Source: Flavobacterium palustre
Lineage (GTDB): Bacteria; Bacteroidota; Bacteroidia; Flavobacteriales; Flavobacteriaceae
Length of the DNA stretch: 64,000 nt
Assembly (NCBI RefSeq): GCF_014639535.1
Contig: NZ_BMGA01000007.1
Coordinates: forward strand, 62,510-126,509
Direction of reading: 5' to 3'
Shown here: positions 36,198 through 45,041 of the stretch, piece by piece
Position numbering within the stretch: the stretch's first letter is position 1
How the letters are laid out: every line of letters begins with the position of its first letter
Position numbers and translations under genes: made by a program
The notes under the pieces: generated by a model
The model's database searches: none
Told to the model about the DNA's origin: nothing
The model's input: only the letters and a program-made list of their open reading frames with translations

Positions 36198-37091
36198 TTA
36201 ATAATTCCACATATCTGATTCAAAATCACGAATCTTTTCTTTAACACGTTCGGCTTCCAATAATTGGCTCTGTGCATTATCTTTCATGTATTCTTTAATT
36301 TCTCTATCGCCATACACGTTTTCTTCTTTGTAAATTGTACTGTTAAAACGTCTTGAATTTAAGATTTGGTCAAAAGAAACAGGCATTGCTGAGTTTTTGT
36401 TATTAAAAGATTTAGCTTCATGCAGCACCTCTCGAGCATCCGGGAAAAATATCCAGAAAAGCTCAATATAATCTTTCTCCTCATTATTCATGGTATAAAC
36501 ATCCGGCGTAACGGGACAAATACCCAGCAAACGGTATTTCAGTTCACTTTGACGTTTATCAAAATACCAAAATCCTTTGATTTTATATTGGGTTACATCC
36601 TGAGCCGTCAAATCAGATCTCATAACGTATTCTTCAGAAACTTTTTGTCCCGCATTGATTTGCTCTCTACCAGCATCAGTAGTATCAATACGACTCAATG
36701 AAGCCTGAATATCTTTGAAGGTTTTCTTAGTATTGAAATAACTATCTGAATACACTTCCGTAATTCTTTCTTCTTTTATTGCTCTGGTCAGAACATCGTA
36801 TAAAGAACGTCTGTTGGAACCAATATTAGCGGTATCAATAGGAAAATAAAGCGGAAAATTAATTTTCTCACTCAAATCAATAATTTCCCATACCATCCTA
36901 CCCATCAATACATCTCTATCATGAACATAACCATAAGCTAACGGTTTATCATTATCTGAAATCTGTTGAGCCTTAGTTTTCAAACCAATTTCTTCAGGAA
37001 TTCTAGCATTCAGCAAATTAGACTGAGCATAAGAAGCCACTCCTCCAATTAAAGAGATTGCAATTATCAAAAAATTTCTCATATTCATCAT
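36198..37091 (-). CDS. gldN: Gliding motility / type IX secretion protein GldN (PorN)
   Basis: This 297-residue exported protein has a signal peptide ending near ASYAQ. LLNARIPEEIG and PLAYGYVHDRDVLMGRMVWE followed by IIDLSEKINFPLYFPID are typical of GldN. Together with GldK it forms the periplasmic ring associated with the outer membrane in the type IX secretion system. It is the last gene of gldK-L-M-N; 47 bp separate it from gldM. The N-terminus MMNMRNF offers three ATGs, and the true one is uncertain by up to three codons. Confidence 0.96.
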   Translation of the reverse strand: MMNMRNFLIIAISLIGGVASYAQSNLLNARIPEEIGLKTKAQQISDNDKPLAYGYVHDRDVLMGRMVWEIIDLSEKINFPLYFPIDTANIGSNRRSLYDVLTRAIKEERITEVYSDSYFNTKKTFKDIQASLSRIDTTDAGREQINAGQKVSEEYVMRSDLTAQDVTQYKIKGFWYFDKRQSELKYRLLGICPVTPDVYTMNNEEKDYIELFWIFFPDAREVLHEAKSFNNKNSAMPVSFDQILNSRRFNSTIYKEENVYGDREIKEYMKDNAQSQLLEAERVKEKIRDFESDMWNY

Positions 37092-37138
37092 AGTATCATT
37101 AATAAGAATGGATGTATTTACCTTGATGGTAAAATGTA

Positions 37139-38677
37139 TTATTGAATTTCAAAAATAACAGGAGCCGTTCTTGGCAATAAATAACCACCTGCACCAACTA
37201 ATCTTGTTTTAATTTCAGAAATAGTAACCTGATCACCTCTCACTGCTTTAGAAAGAACCGATTTACATTGTGCATTTAATTTATTACCCTGAACAACCAC
37301 TGTAGGCTGACCTGTAACTTTTAAATTAAACCCAACAACATCTATATTAACATCAAAATCAAAATCAACTAATTTAGCACCAATAGTAGCAATTTCAAGG
37401 TTAGATTTAGGTCCTTTAACTACACCCATTTCACCTCTGATAGTACCTGTTGGGCCTGGAATACCTTTGATTCTGAATACTTTTTTATCAGAAGCAACTT
37501 TACCATCAGCCATTTTACCTGATACGTTAATTACAACTTCATTTCCTCCTTGCGGATTCATTACGAATTTTCCATTTCCTAACTTAGATAAACCAGGAGC
37601 AGAAGCATTCACATCTTTATCCGGAATTCCTGCAAACGAAATAGAGATTGGATTTGAAACTCCTCTATACACTACATTCATTTTATCAGCAGAAATAGTA
37701 GCTGAATTTGGTCTTGGAACTACAACATATTTACCAGAGAATTTTAATGGAATCGTTTTTCCGTCTTCAGCAAAAGTAAACTGACCTCCAATTGTTTGCT
37801 CTCCAACACCACCAGCTGTCAAAGAAATAACTGCCTGACCATTAACAATTTTTCCGGGACCTGAAAAAGAAGTAGGTTTTGTATTTTCATCATAACGACC
37901 TAAAACCACTTTACCTTTAACCTGCTCTCCCTGGAAATAAGCATTTTTGTCTAAAACAACAATGGCTTGATAATTACTGTAAGAAGCTGCTTCAACAGCT
38001 GCTTTACCTAAAGCAATACTATACACATCTGATTCCACTTTGTTGATATCATTTTGCCAGGAAGACAATTTTGCAATAGTTGCAATAGCCGGAAAACCTT
38101 TAAAGTGATAAGATAAATACTTATCTTTTAAACCTTCTTTGTTTTTTACATCTGAAAGATCAAATTTCTCTTCAACCTCTTTGATAATACCACTATATTT
38201 TTTTTCAGTACCTAAAGCAGCTTTAATATCTGCTTTGTACTTTTCTATAGTTGCAACAATTTCTTTTCCTTTTTTAGAGTAACCTTCTCCTGTAAACCAA
38301 TCGTCAACATTATCACCTTTGTCCATGTCTTCATAAGGTAATTTACCTGTTTCTGAATCCACTTCAAAACCTTTAGTTGCCTGCTCTTTCAAAGAAGCAA
38401 TATAATTAAAGAAATTATCGGTTATTGTTTTTACTTTATGAGCTGTTTGAGCTGCAACTGCAAATTCACCTTTAGCTTCTGCTGCTTTAGTATCTAAAGC
38501 AAGTAACATTTGATCGTTAGTTTGTTTTGAATTAACATTAGAACTTTCAAATTTTTCGTTCATCAATCCAAAACCTGATATCACTTCTTTTGAAACATTC
38601 ATTGCCAACATAGCGATGAAAACCAGGTACATCAGGTTAATCATCTTCTGTCTAGGGGTAAGTTTTCCTCCTGCCAT
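37139..38677 (-). CDS. gldM: Gliding motility / type IX secretion motor protein GldM (PorM)
   Basis: This 512-residue protein begins MAGGKLTPRQKMINLMYLVF, and the single membrane helix at about 13-33 is the known GldM pattern. The rest is periplasmic: a helical region to about 220, then several beta-domains (ending VGAGGYLLPRTAPVIFEIQ). GldM pairs with GldL to form the proton-driven motor powering type IX secretion and gliding. It is located 57 bp after gldL. Length matches the family (about 513). Confidence 0.97.
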   Translation of the reverse strand: MAGGKLTPRQKMINLMYLVFIAMLAMNVSKEVISGFGLMNEKFESSNVNSKQTNDQMLLALDTKAAEAKGEFAVAAQTAHKVKTITDNFFNYIASLKEQATKGFEVDSETGKLPYEDMDKGDNVDDWFTGEGYSKKGKEIVATIEKYKADIKAALGTEKKYSGIIKEVEEKFDLSDVKNKEGLKDKYLSYHFKGFPAIATIAKLSSWQNDINKVESDVYSIALGKAAVEAASYSNYQAIVVLDKNAYFQGEQVKGKVVLGRYDENTKPTSFSGPGKIVNGQAVISLTAGGVGEQTIGGQFTFAEDGKTIPLKFSGKYVVVPRPNSATISADKMNVVYRGVSNPISISFAGIPDKDVNASAPGLSKLGNGKFVMNPQGGNEVVINVSGKMADGKVASDKKVFRIKGIPGPTGTIRGEMGVVKGPKSNLEIATIGAKLVDFDFDVNIDVVGFNLKVTGQPTVVVQGNKLNAQCKSVLSKAVRGDQVTISEIKTRLVGAGGYLLPRTAPVIFEIQ

Positions 38678-38734
38678 ATTTTCTAATAATTAGTTGTGGT
38701 AATTTTTTCTCAATACTTATTTAAAGACTAATTA

Positions 38735-39385
38735 TTATCCTTTATTACTCATAGCAGTTAGCATTCCTCCGTAAACTTGGTTCAATGAAGAAATATTAGC
38801 TGTCATTGACTGCATTTGTTCTTTTAATTTAGAAGCATTTTCTGCAATTTCTTTATTTGCTTCAGCATTTCTTGAAGCACTCTCTAATTGTACTTTGTAC
38901 AAACTATTTAAAGCTTCCATCTGAGCTGCAGCCATTGATAATTCATCGCTGTATTTTTTTGTAGCAGCAATTCCGTCAGCAGCAGGAGCAATTCCTTTAG
39001 CAGCTGATTCAAAGTTTTTAATACTATTTCCTAAGCTTGCCATTAATTCGCCGTCAATTTTAGCGTCTTTAAGCATCGCATCTAATTTTTGAGACAACAA
39101 TCCCTGAGCCTCAGAAGGAGATTCTGCTTTAGATTTTCTATTTGCATTTGGTGTTCCGTTAGCCAATTCAGGGTAAACCAACGTCCAGTCTAATTCATTT
39201 TCTACAGGTTCAAATGCAGAAAGCGCAAATATTAATGCTTCTGTTAACAATCCGACAGAAAGCATTACTGTACCTGTCAATGGTCCGATTTCAAAGTGTG
39301 TAATTTTAAAAAGAGCTCCAACAATTACAACTGCTGCTCCCATACCGTATGCAAAATTCATTGCTTTTTTTCCTAATAATGCCAT
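38735..39385 (-). CDS. gldL: Gliding motility / type IX secretion motor protein GldL (PorL)
   Basis: This 216-residue inner-membrane protein has two helices (about 8-25 and 34-57) with KITHFEIGPLTGTVMLSVGL and the conserved membrane Glu in LLTEALIFALSAFEP, which is thought to take part in proton flow. The remaining cytoplasmic part is helical (LKEQMQSMTANISSLNQVYG). It forms the stator of the GldLM motor. It lies 56 bp after gldK and 57 bp before gldM. Confidence 0.97.
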   Translation of the reverse strand: MALLGKKAMNFAYGMGAAVVIVGALFKITHFEIGPLTGTVMLSVGLLTEALIFALSAFEPVENELDWTLVYPELANGTPNANRKSKAESPSEAQGLLSQKLDAMLKDAKIDGELMASLGNSIKNFESAAKGIAPAADGIAATKKYSDELSMAAAQMEALNSLYKVQLESASRNAEANKEIAENASKLKEQMQSMTANISSLNQVYGGMLTAMSNKG

Positions 39386-39441
39386 AATTTTTAGTTTTTA
39401 AAGTTTGTGTAGGTTTTATTTAATTAATTCTAGGGGTATTA

Positions 39442-40860
39442 TTATCTGTTATTTCTTGCGCTGCCTGTCCCGTTACCTGTGTTTTGAACACCCATGTAAT
39501 CCTGAACAGTTCTAAATCCGATATAACTTCTTGCTGAATCAGCGTACTCATAATCTCTGGTACTTACCTGAAGGAAATAAGCAACATCTTTCCATGATCC
39601 TCCGCGAACTACTTTACGTTTATTAGATGCATCTAAAACATTTGGGTTCATTGTAGATACATATTCGTAAGCATTCGGGTCATAAGAAGAATCCGTCCAT
39701 TCAGAAACGTTTCCAGCCATATTGTATAAATTATACCCATTTGGCTCATAGGATTTTGCTTCAACTGTATATAAAGCCTGATCGGCAGCATAATCTCCTC
39801 TGTTAGGTTTGAAATTAGCTAAGAAACAACCTCTGTCACTTTTAGTGTAAGGTCCTCCCCAAGGATAAGTAGCCGATTCTAAACCTCCTCTGGCAGCATA
39901 TTCCCATTCTGCCTCTGTAGGCAATCGGAATGAGTTAATTAAATCACGACCACTTTTTTTGGATTTGATATAAGTATTTTTATTCAAAGTTCTCCATGCA
40001 CAAAAAGCTTTAGCCTGTGTCCATTTAACACCTACTACCGGATAATCGCCATAAGCTTTATGCCAAAAGTAGTCGTTGTGCATTGGCTCATTATAGGAAT
40101 AAGTAAAGTCTTTAATCCAAACTGTGGTATCCGGATAAACTTTTACCTCCTCATTCCTGATAAAATCTTTTCTTTTACCCACTTTTGCCTTAGCAGCAGC
40201 CTGAATATCCATCCATGAATAACGGAATTTCAATTTTTCTACATCAATACTACGCAAACCGTTATAGGACTCTTCAATAGGTATATACATTGAATCCATA
40301 ACTTCCACATAGTATTCATCAGGATATTGTTTAGGATCTTTAATTAATTTGATGTTTCTGTTTAATTTTCTACCGGCGTAAGGATCTTCTGCTGTACCCA
40401 CGCTGTAATAATTATCATACATGTACTTGTCGTAAGCAGTCATCTTCTCAGGATCTGCATCGTTAAAAGCAAAATCACCAATACTTCCGGCATTTTTACC
40501 TTTTCCTCTAGAATCACCTGCTTTTGCACCAGTCTCATCAGCCAAAATAGCCAACTTCATTCTGATTGTAGAATCTTTTACCCATTCCACAAACTGACGG
40601 TATTCACTATTAGTAATTTCTGTTTCGTCCATGTAAAAAGAACGAACCGTTACTGTTTTTGTTTGCGCATCCTGAACTCCCGCAACATCCTCATCAGATT
40701 TACCCATAATATAGGCTCCTCCCGGCACTAAAGTCATACCATAAGGCTTTTCCGGATGCCATTTTGCTCCTTTAACACCGACCAATTCTCCTTTATCACT
40801 TGATTTACCACAGCTTATTAAAAGTGACAAAATTGCCATAAATGCAATGAACTTCTTCAT
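39442..40860 (-). CDS. gldK: Gliding motility / type IX secretion lipoprotein GldK (PorK)
   Basis: This 472-residue lipoprotein (LLISCGKSSDKG) has a formylglycine-generating-enzyme-like fold: MTLVPGGAYIMGKSDED near 43-59, SFYMDETEITNSEYRQFVEW near 75-94, LPTEAEWEYAARGG, YNMAGNVSEWTDS and VVRGGSWKD. GldK uses this fold structurally and not as an enzyme. It builds the ring with GldN at the outer membrane. It is the first gene of the operon; 251 bp of A/T-rich DNA lie upstream. Confidence 0.97.
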   Translation of the reverse strand: MKKFIAFMAILSLLISCGKSSDKGELVGVKGAKWHPEKPYGMTLVPGGAYIMGKSDEDVAGVQDAQTKTVTVRSFYMDETEITNSEYRQFVEWVKDSTIRMKLAILADETGAKAGDSRGKGKNAGSIGDFAFNDADPEKMTAYDKYMYDNYYSVGTAEDPYAGRKLNRNIKLIKDPKQYPDEYYVEVMDSMYIPIEESYNGLRSIDVEKLKFRYSWMDIQAAAKAKVGKRKDFIRNEEVKVYPDTTVWIKDFTYSYNEPMHNDYFWHKAYGDYPVVGVKWTQAKAFCAWRTLNKNTYIKSKKSGRDLINSFRLPTEAEWEYAARGGLESATYPWGGPYTKSDRGCFLANFKPNRGDYAADQALYTVEAKSYEPNGYNLYNMAGNVSEWTDSSYDPNAYEYVSTMNPNVLDASNKRKVVRGGSWKDVAYFLQVSTRDYEYADSARSYIGFRTVQDYMGVQNTGNGTGSARNNR

Positions 40861-40957
40861 ATAAATTCGGGTTATAATATTCTTTACTATTTAGTTTGTA
40901 AACCTATTTATTATTTATTAATAAAACAATATTTTTTTTCTCTAATTAAACTTTACC

Positions 40958-40983
40958 CAAAAGTAAGGTTAAATAAAATACAA
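40958..40983 (-). promoter_or_regulatory. Possible gldK promoter
   Basis: On the minus strand TACTTTTG (plus-strand complement 40958-40965) fits the -7 consensus exactly. A TTG (complement 40981-40983) lies 15 bp further upstream, somewhat shorter than usual. The leader to gldK would be about 90 nt. The rest of the gap to 41111 is poly-A/T rich with no gene. Confidence 0.45.
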
Positions 40984-41111
40984 AAAAAATATTTTATCGA
41001 CAAAAAGCAAAAAAAATACGATTAAAAACGTATTTTTTTAACAAACAACATTTTTAAATAATACTATTACTACAAAAAACTGTTTACTTCTATAAATATC
41101 ACAAAATCCAT

Positions 41112-42266
41112 TTATAACACATTTTTTCTTTGTGCTTTCCACCATCTCTCAGGCAACTCCTGGTTACAAGCCCCTAAATACTCCTCGTAAGAACAAGGTA
41201 ATAACGTATTTCTCTTCAATTTATTATTCCCATTGGAAACAAAAGGTATCTCTATCCACCAACGATCGGTTTTGTCACTTTTGTAAAAAACCAAAGTTTC
41301 ATTATCTATAGGAACACTGTATTTAATATAATTTTCCCTGCTGCCAAAAGGATATTCATTAGAACGATATTGAAAACCTTCTATAAAATACCAAATAATC
41401 TGAGTGATTAAAACAGCCTCCTGATGAGAATTATGATGATTAAAAACACCAAATGTGGTCACTTTATCACTAATTCCTGCGTATCGTGCCAAAGCACAAA
41501 TTTCCTTTCCGTTAAAACCATTCGGTGCAAACGAAACAAAATTTCCGGAATCAGCGGATTTCACAGAGTTCAAATCCAGACTCACAATATCTGCATCTCT
41601 GAAAACAGGTTCAGCAATGGCAATATTATTCGAAACTTCCCCAAGACGATAGGCATCAAAAAACAACTTTTCGATTAAATCAATTTCTTCCTGAGAATTG
41701 TAATAGGTTTGGTAACCAATATTGCAAAAATTAAATAGATTATTCGGCTCATCAATAATCATTTGAGACAAATACGAATTGCCCGACATTAACTCTTCTT
41801 CTTTTCCAAAGTCGAATTTACTATCAATGGCAACCAAATTCACCATTTGTTCCAATTCGTCATAAGCACGATACATGCTGTAGGTTAAATCCTGAGAACC
41901 ACCAATAATCACAGGGATTATTTTTTTTCTAATCAAATCAGAAACCACTTTGCGCAAAGCAAAATAAGTATCTTCCTTTGAATTACCCGGCAAAATATCA
42001 CCTAAATCAGCAATTGTAGTAGCCCAGTTTCCCGGAAACACACTATACAATTCCTGCCTGATAACCGATAAATCACCTGAATTTTCAATAGCATCACTCC
42101 CCCGATTTTCCAAAACACCTATCAAAGCAATCTTAATCTTATCCAAATCCGGAAATTCTTCTTTGGTATGAAAAACCACCTTACTCCCCAGTTGCTGAGA
42201 GCTTAATGACTTCAACCATCCTAAGATTTCTTCATTTATTGGTTCCAGAAAATCAAATCCCATCAT
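41112..42266 (-). CDS. Arginase/formimidoylglutamase-family protein with altered metal ligands
   Basis: This 384-residue protein has the arginase fold pattern but not its metal site. Normal motifs are GGDHS, DAHxD and SxDxDxxDP. Here they read GGSQD (IPVIIGGSQDLTYSMY), DSKFD (VAIDSKFDFG) and SLDLNSVKSAD. Two His and one Asp Mn ligands are therefore replaced by Gln, Lys and Asn. An active Mn2 ureohydrolase is unlikely; a binding or structural role is more probable. Homologues in Flavobacteriia are often named formimidoylglutamase, and the location next to gldK may be conserved. It follows topA by 51 bp on the same strand and is likely cotranscribed with it. Confidence 0.82.
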   Translation of the reverse strand: MMGFDFLEPINEEILGWLKSLSSQQLGSKVVFHTKEEFPDLDKIKIALIGVLENRGSDAIENSGDLSVIRQELYSVFPGNWATTIADLGDILPGNSKEDTYFALRKVVSDLIRKKIIPVIIGGSQDLTYSMYRAYDELEQMVNLVAIDSKFDFGKEEELMSGNSYLSQMIIDEPNNLFNFCNIGYQTYYNSQEEIDLIEKLFFDAYRLGEVSNNIAIAEPVFRDADIVSLDLNSVKSADSGNFVSFAPNGFNGKEICALARYAGISDKVTTFGVFNHHNSHQEAVLITQIIWYFIEGFQYRSNEYPFGSRENYIKYSVPIDNETLVFYKSDKTDRWWIEIPFVSNGNNKLKRNTLLPCSYEEYLGACNQELPERWWKAQRKNVL

Positions 42267-42317
42267 AATTAACTATTCTCTGTTTTTACTTCCTGAGAAC
42301 AAAGGAAAATGCTATGA

Positions 42318-44837
42318 TTATTTCTTTTTAGTTGTAGTCTTTTTAGCAGCCGGTTTTTTAGCCGCTGTCGCTTTTTTAGCCGGAGCTTTTTTAGCTGGTG
42401 TTTTTTGAGCAATCATTTCCTGAACTTCCGCCAGAGTTAATTTGGTTGCATCCACATCTTTGCTTAGTTCAATTTTGATTTTTCCTTTCAAAATAACCGA
42501 ACGTCCCCATCTTGCTTTTTCAACCACAATTCCTTCTTCTTCCCAGTTATGAATTACTTTATCAATGTTTTTCTGCAATTTTTCTTCAATCAAAGTTTCA
42601 ATATCATCCTGAGACAAATTATCAAAATCATATTTTTTACTCACATTGATAAAAATACCTCCCCATTTAATAAACGGTCCAAAACGCCCCGTTCCTTTTT
42701 GAACTCCTTCCCCTTTGTAAGTTGCAATTGGAGCATCGGCTTTTATCTTTTCATCAATTAATTCCTGCGCTCTTTCCTTAGTAACCGCCAACGGATCTTC
42801 GCCTTTTGGCAATGAAATAAAAACACTTCCGTGACGTACATAAGGACCAAAACGACCGTTACTAACCTCTACTTCTTCGTCTTTATAAATCCCTAAGTTC
42901 TTTGGTAACAAAAACAAATTCAAAGCTTCCTCTAAAGTAATATTTCCAATGTTTTGCTCCTTCATTAAACTGGCGAATTTCTTGTCTTCATCTTCAGCAT
43001 CACCAATTTGAGCCATTGGACCAAATTTCCCTAAACGAACCGAAACAGGTTTACCAGTTGCAGGATCAATTCCCAAAATTCTTTCTCCGCTTTCCCTATC
43101 AGCATTGGCTTCAACATCCTTTACTGTTGGATGAAACTGATCATAGAATTCCTGCATCATTTTTGCCCATTCGATATTTCCTTCGGCAATTTCATCAAAA
43201 TCCTGTTCTACTTTTGCCGTAAAATTATAATCCAAAATATTCCCAAAATTCTTAACCAGGAAATCGGTAACAATCGTTCCAATATCTGTTGGCACTAATT
43301 TCCCTTTATCCGAACCTGTATTTTCTTTCAACAACTTTTCCCCTACTTTACCTGATTGTAAAGTAAGCTGCGTATAATTACGCTCCTGCCCTTCTAGATT
43401 CCCTTTCTCAACATAATTTCTATTGATAATGGTAGAAATCGTTGGCGCATAAGTTGACGGACGACCAATTCCTAATTCCTCTAATTTTTTAACTAAAGAA
43501 GCCTCAGTATATCTTGCAGCAGGGCGCGAATAACGTTCCGTAGCCGTAATGTAATTATTCTGTAATTTTTCGTTAACCTTCATAGCAGGCAACATTCCTT
43601 CCTGTTCTTCCTCGTCATCATCATTTCCTTCCAAATATACCTTTAAGAATCCCTCAAAAAGCAATACTTCTCCCGATGCGGCAAACAATTCATTGTGATT
43701 ATTAGCTGCAATTTTAACATTGGTACGCTCTAATTGCGCATCACTCATTTGCGAAGCCAAAGTTCGTTTCCAAATCAAATCATACAAACGTGCCTGATCC
43801 CGGTCGATATTTACTGTATGACGCGACATATCCGTTGGACGGATTGCCTCGTGAGCTTCCTGCGCACCTTTGCTTTTATTAGCAAATATTCTAGGCTTAG
43901 AGAACTCTTTTCCATAAGATTTTATAATCTCAGCTTCGGCAGCTTCCATTGCTTCCTTAGACAAGTTTACACTATCGGTTCTCATGTAAGTGATAAGCCC
44001 TGCCTCATACAAACGCTGCGCTAACTGCATCGTGATTCCAACAGGCAAATACAATTTACGCGCTGCTTCCTGTTGTAAAGTCGAAGTGGTAAATGGCGCT
44101 GTTGGTGATTTTTTAGTTGGTTTTGTTTCTAAATCTGAAACTTTATAAGCAGAGCCAATATTTTTATTTAAAAAATCTTCAGCTTCTTTTTTAGTATTGA
44201 AATTTTTAGGCAGTTTAGCTTTGAAAGCTTTTCCAGCTTCGTTGGTAAATTCAGCTACAACCGAATAAGTTGCTATGGCTTTAAAATCCTGAATTTCACG
44301 TTCGCGTTCTACAATCAAACGAACAGAAACCGACTGTACACGACCAGCTGAAAGCCCGCCTTTAATTTTTCTCCAAAGCACCGGAGACAATTCGTAACCT
44401 ACCAGACGATCCAAGACACGACGGGCTTGTTGCGCATTCACTAAATTATAATCAATCTCACGCGGATTATCAATCGCTTTAAGAATAGCGTTCTTAGTAA
44501 TTTCGTGAAAAACAATTCTTTTAGTTTTCTTTTTATCTAATTTTAACTCTTCCGCCAAGTGCCAAGAAATAGCCTCTCCCTCGCGGTCCTCATCGCTTGC
44601 TAACCAAACCGTTTCGGCATTCTTAGACAAAGATTTTAATTTAGTAACCAAGGCTTTTTTATCGGGAGAAACTTCATATTTAGGCTTAAATCCGTGTTCT
44701 ACATCTACCCCTATTTCCTTCGATGGCAAGTCGGCAATATGCCCGTAACTTGACTCTACTTGAAAATCACTTCCTAAAAATTTCTCGATTGTTTTTGCCT
44801 TTGCAGGTGACTCAACTATTACTAAATTCTTTGCCAT
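42318..44837 (-). CDS. topA: DNA topoisomerase I
   Basis: This 839-residue protein starts at the ATG at 44837 (MAKNLVIVESPAKAKTIEKF). An in-frame ATG at 44858 lies inside the promoter -7 element and is rejected. TOPRIM motifs (VIVESPAKA, SDEDREGEAISWHLAEEL), PFTTSTLQQEAARKL and GLITYMRTDSVNLS with the active Tyr are all present. Repeated C-terminal GRFGPYVRHG/GRFGPFIKWG domains follow, of the topoisomerase C-terminal type, not Cys zinc fingers. The tail is Lys/Ala/Thr-rich (AKKAPAKKATAAKKPAAKK), common in Bacteroidota. It relaxes negative supercoils. Confidence 0.97.
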   Translation of the reverse strand: MAKNLVIVESPAKAKTIEKFLGSDFQVESSYGHIADLPSKEIGVDVEHGFKPKYEVSPDKKALVTKLKSLSKNAETVWLASDEDREGEAISWHLAEELKLDKKKTKRIVFHEITKNAILKAIDNPREIDYNLVNAQQARRVLDRLVGYELSPVLWRKIKGGLSAGRVQSVSVRLIVEREREIQDFKAIATYSVVAEFTNEAGKAFKAKLPKNFNTKKEAEDFLNKNIGSAYKVSDLETKPTKKSPTAPFTTSTLQQEAARKLYLPVGITMQLAQRLYEAGLITYMRTDSVNLSKEAMEAAEAEIIKSYGKEFSKPRIFANKSKGAQEAHEAIRPTDMSRHTVNIDRDQARLYDLIWKRTLASQMSDAQLERTNVKIAANNHNELFAASGEVLLFEGFLKVYLEGNDDDEEEQEGMLPAMKVNEKLQNNYITATERYSRPAARYTEASLVKKLEELGIGRPSTYAPTISTIINRNYVEKGNLEGQERNYTQLTLQSGKVGEKLLKENTGSDKGKLVPTDIGTIVTDFLVKNFGNILDYNFTAKVEQDFDEIAEGNIEWAKMMQEFYDQFHPTVKDVEANADRESGERILGIDPATGKPVSVRLGKFGPMAQIGDAEDEDKKFASLMKEQNIGNITLEEALNLFLLPKNLGIYKDEEVEVSNGRFGPYVRHGSVFISLPKGEDPLAVTKERAQELIDEKIKADAPIATYKGEGVQKGTGRFGPFIKWGGIFINVSKKYDFDNLSQDDIETLIEEKLQKNIDKVIHNWEEEGIVVEKARWGRSVILKGKIKIELSKDVDATKLTLAEVQEMIAQKTPAKKAPAKKATAAKKPAAKKTTTKKK

Positions 44838-44855
44838 TGCTATATTTTTCTGGAA

Positions 44856-44883
44856 CAAAAGTAGAAGATTTTTTTAAATACAA
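44856..44883 (-). promoter_or_regulatory. topA promoter
   Basis: On the minus strand, TTG (complement 44881-44883), 17 bp and TACTTTTG (complement 44856-44863) match the Bacteroidota consensus exactly. The leader is only about 10-15 nt to the ATG at 44837, which settles the start of topA. Confidence 0.7.
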
Positions 44884-44991
44884 AGACTTTCAATTCTTTT
44901 TTTGAAAGATTTGGCTCCTGCCTTAATTATATATTAAGGTACAACAGCAGCCTAAAATCCTTTATTTTTTGTTAATTCTTTATCTGACATC

Positions 44992-45023
44992 TTGTCATAT
45001 CCGTTTGATTTCTCTTATCTTTG
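44992..45023 (+). promoter_or_regulatory. miaB promoter
   Basis: TTG (44992-44994), 21 bp and TATCTTTG (45016-45023) fit TTG-N17-23-TAnnTTTG. The -7 box overlaps the TTG at 45021 that would otherwise be a possible start codon, so translation must begin at the ATG at 45042. Confidence 0.65.
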
Positions 45024-45041
45024 TGCTTTGAAACAACTCCA

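Noticed and set aside
42318-42420. Frameshift or low-complexity error at the Lys/Ala-rich topA end
   Set aside because: Such tails are usual for topA in Bacteroidota, and the frame is intact.
45021-45041. TTG at 45021 as start of miaB
   Set aside because: It lies in the promoter -7 element TATCTTTG, so it would not be in the mRNA leader as a start.
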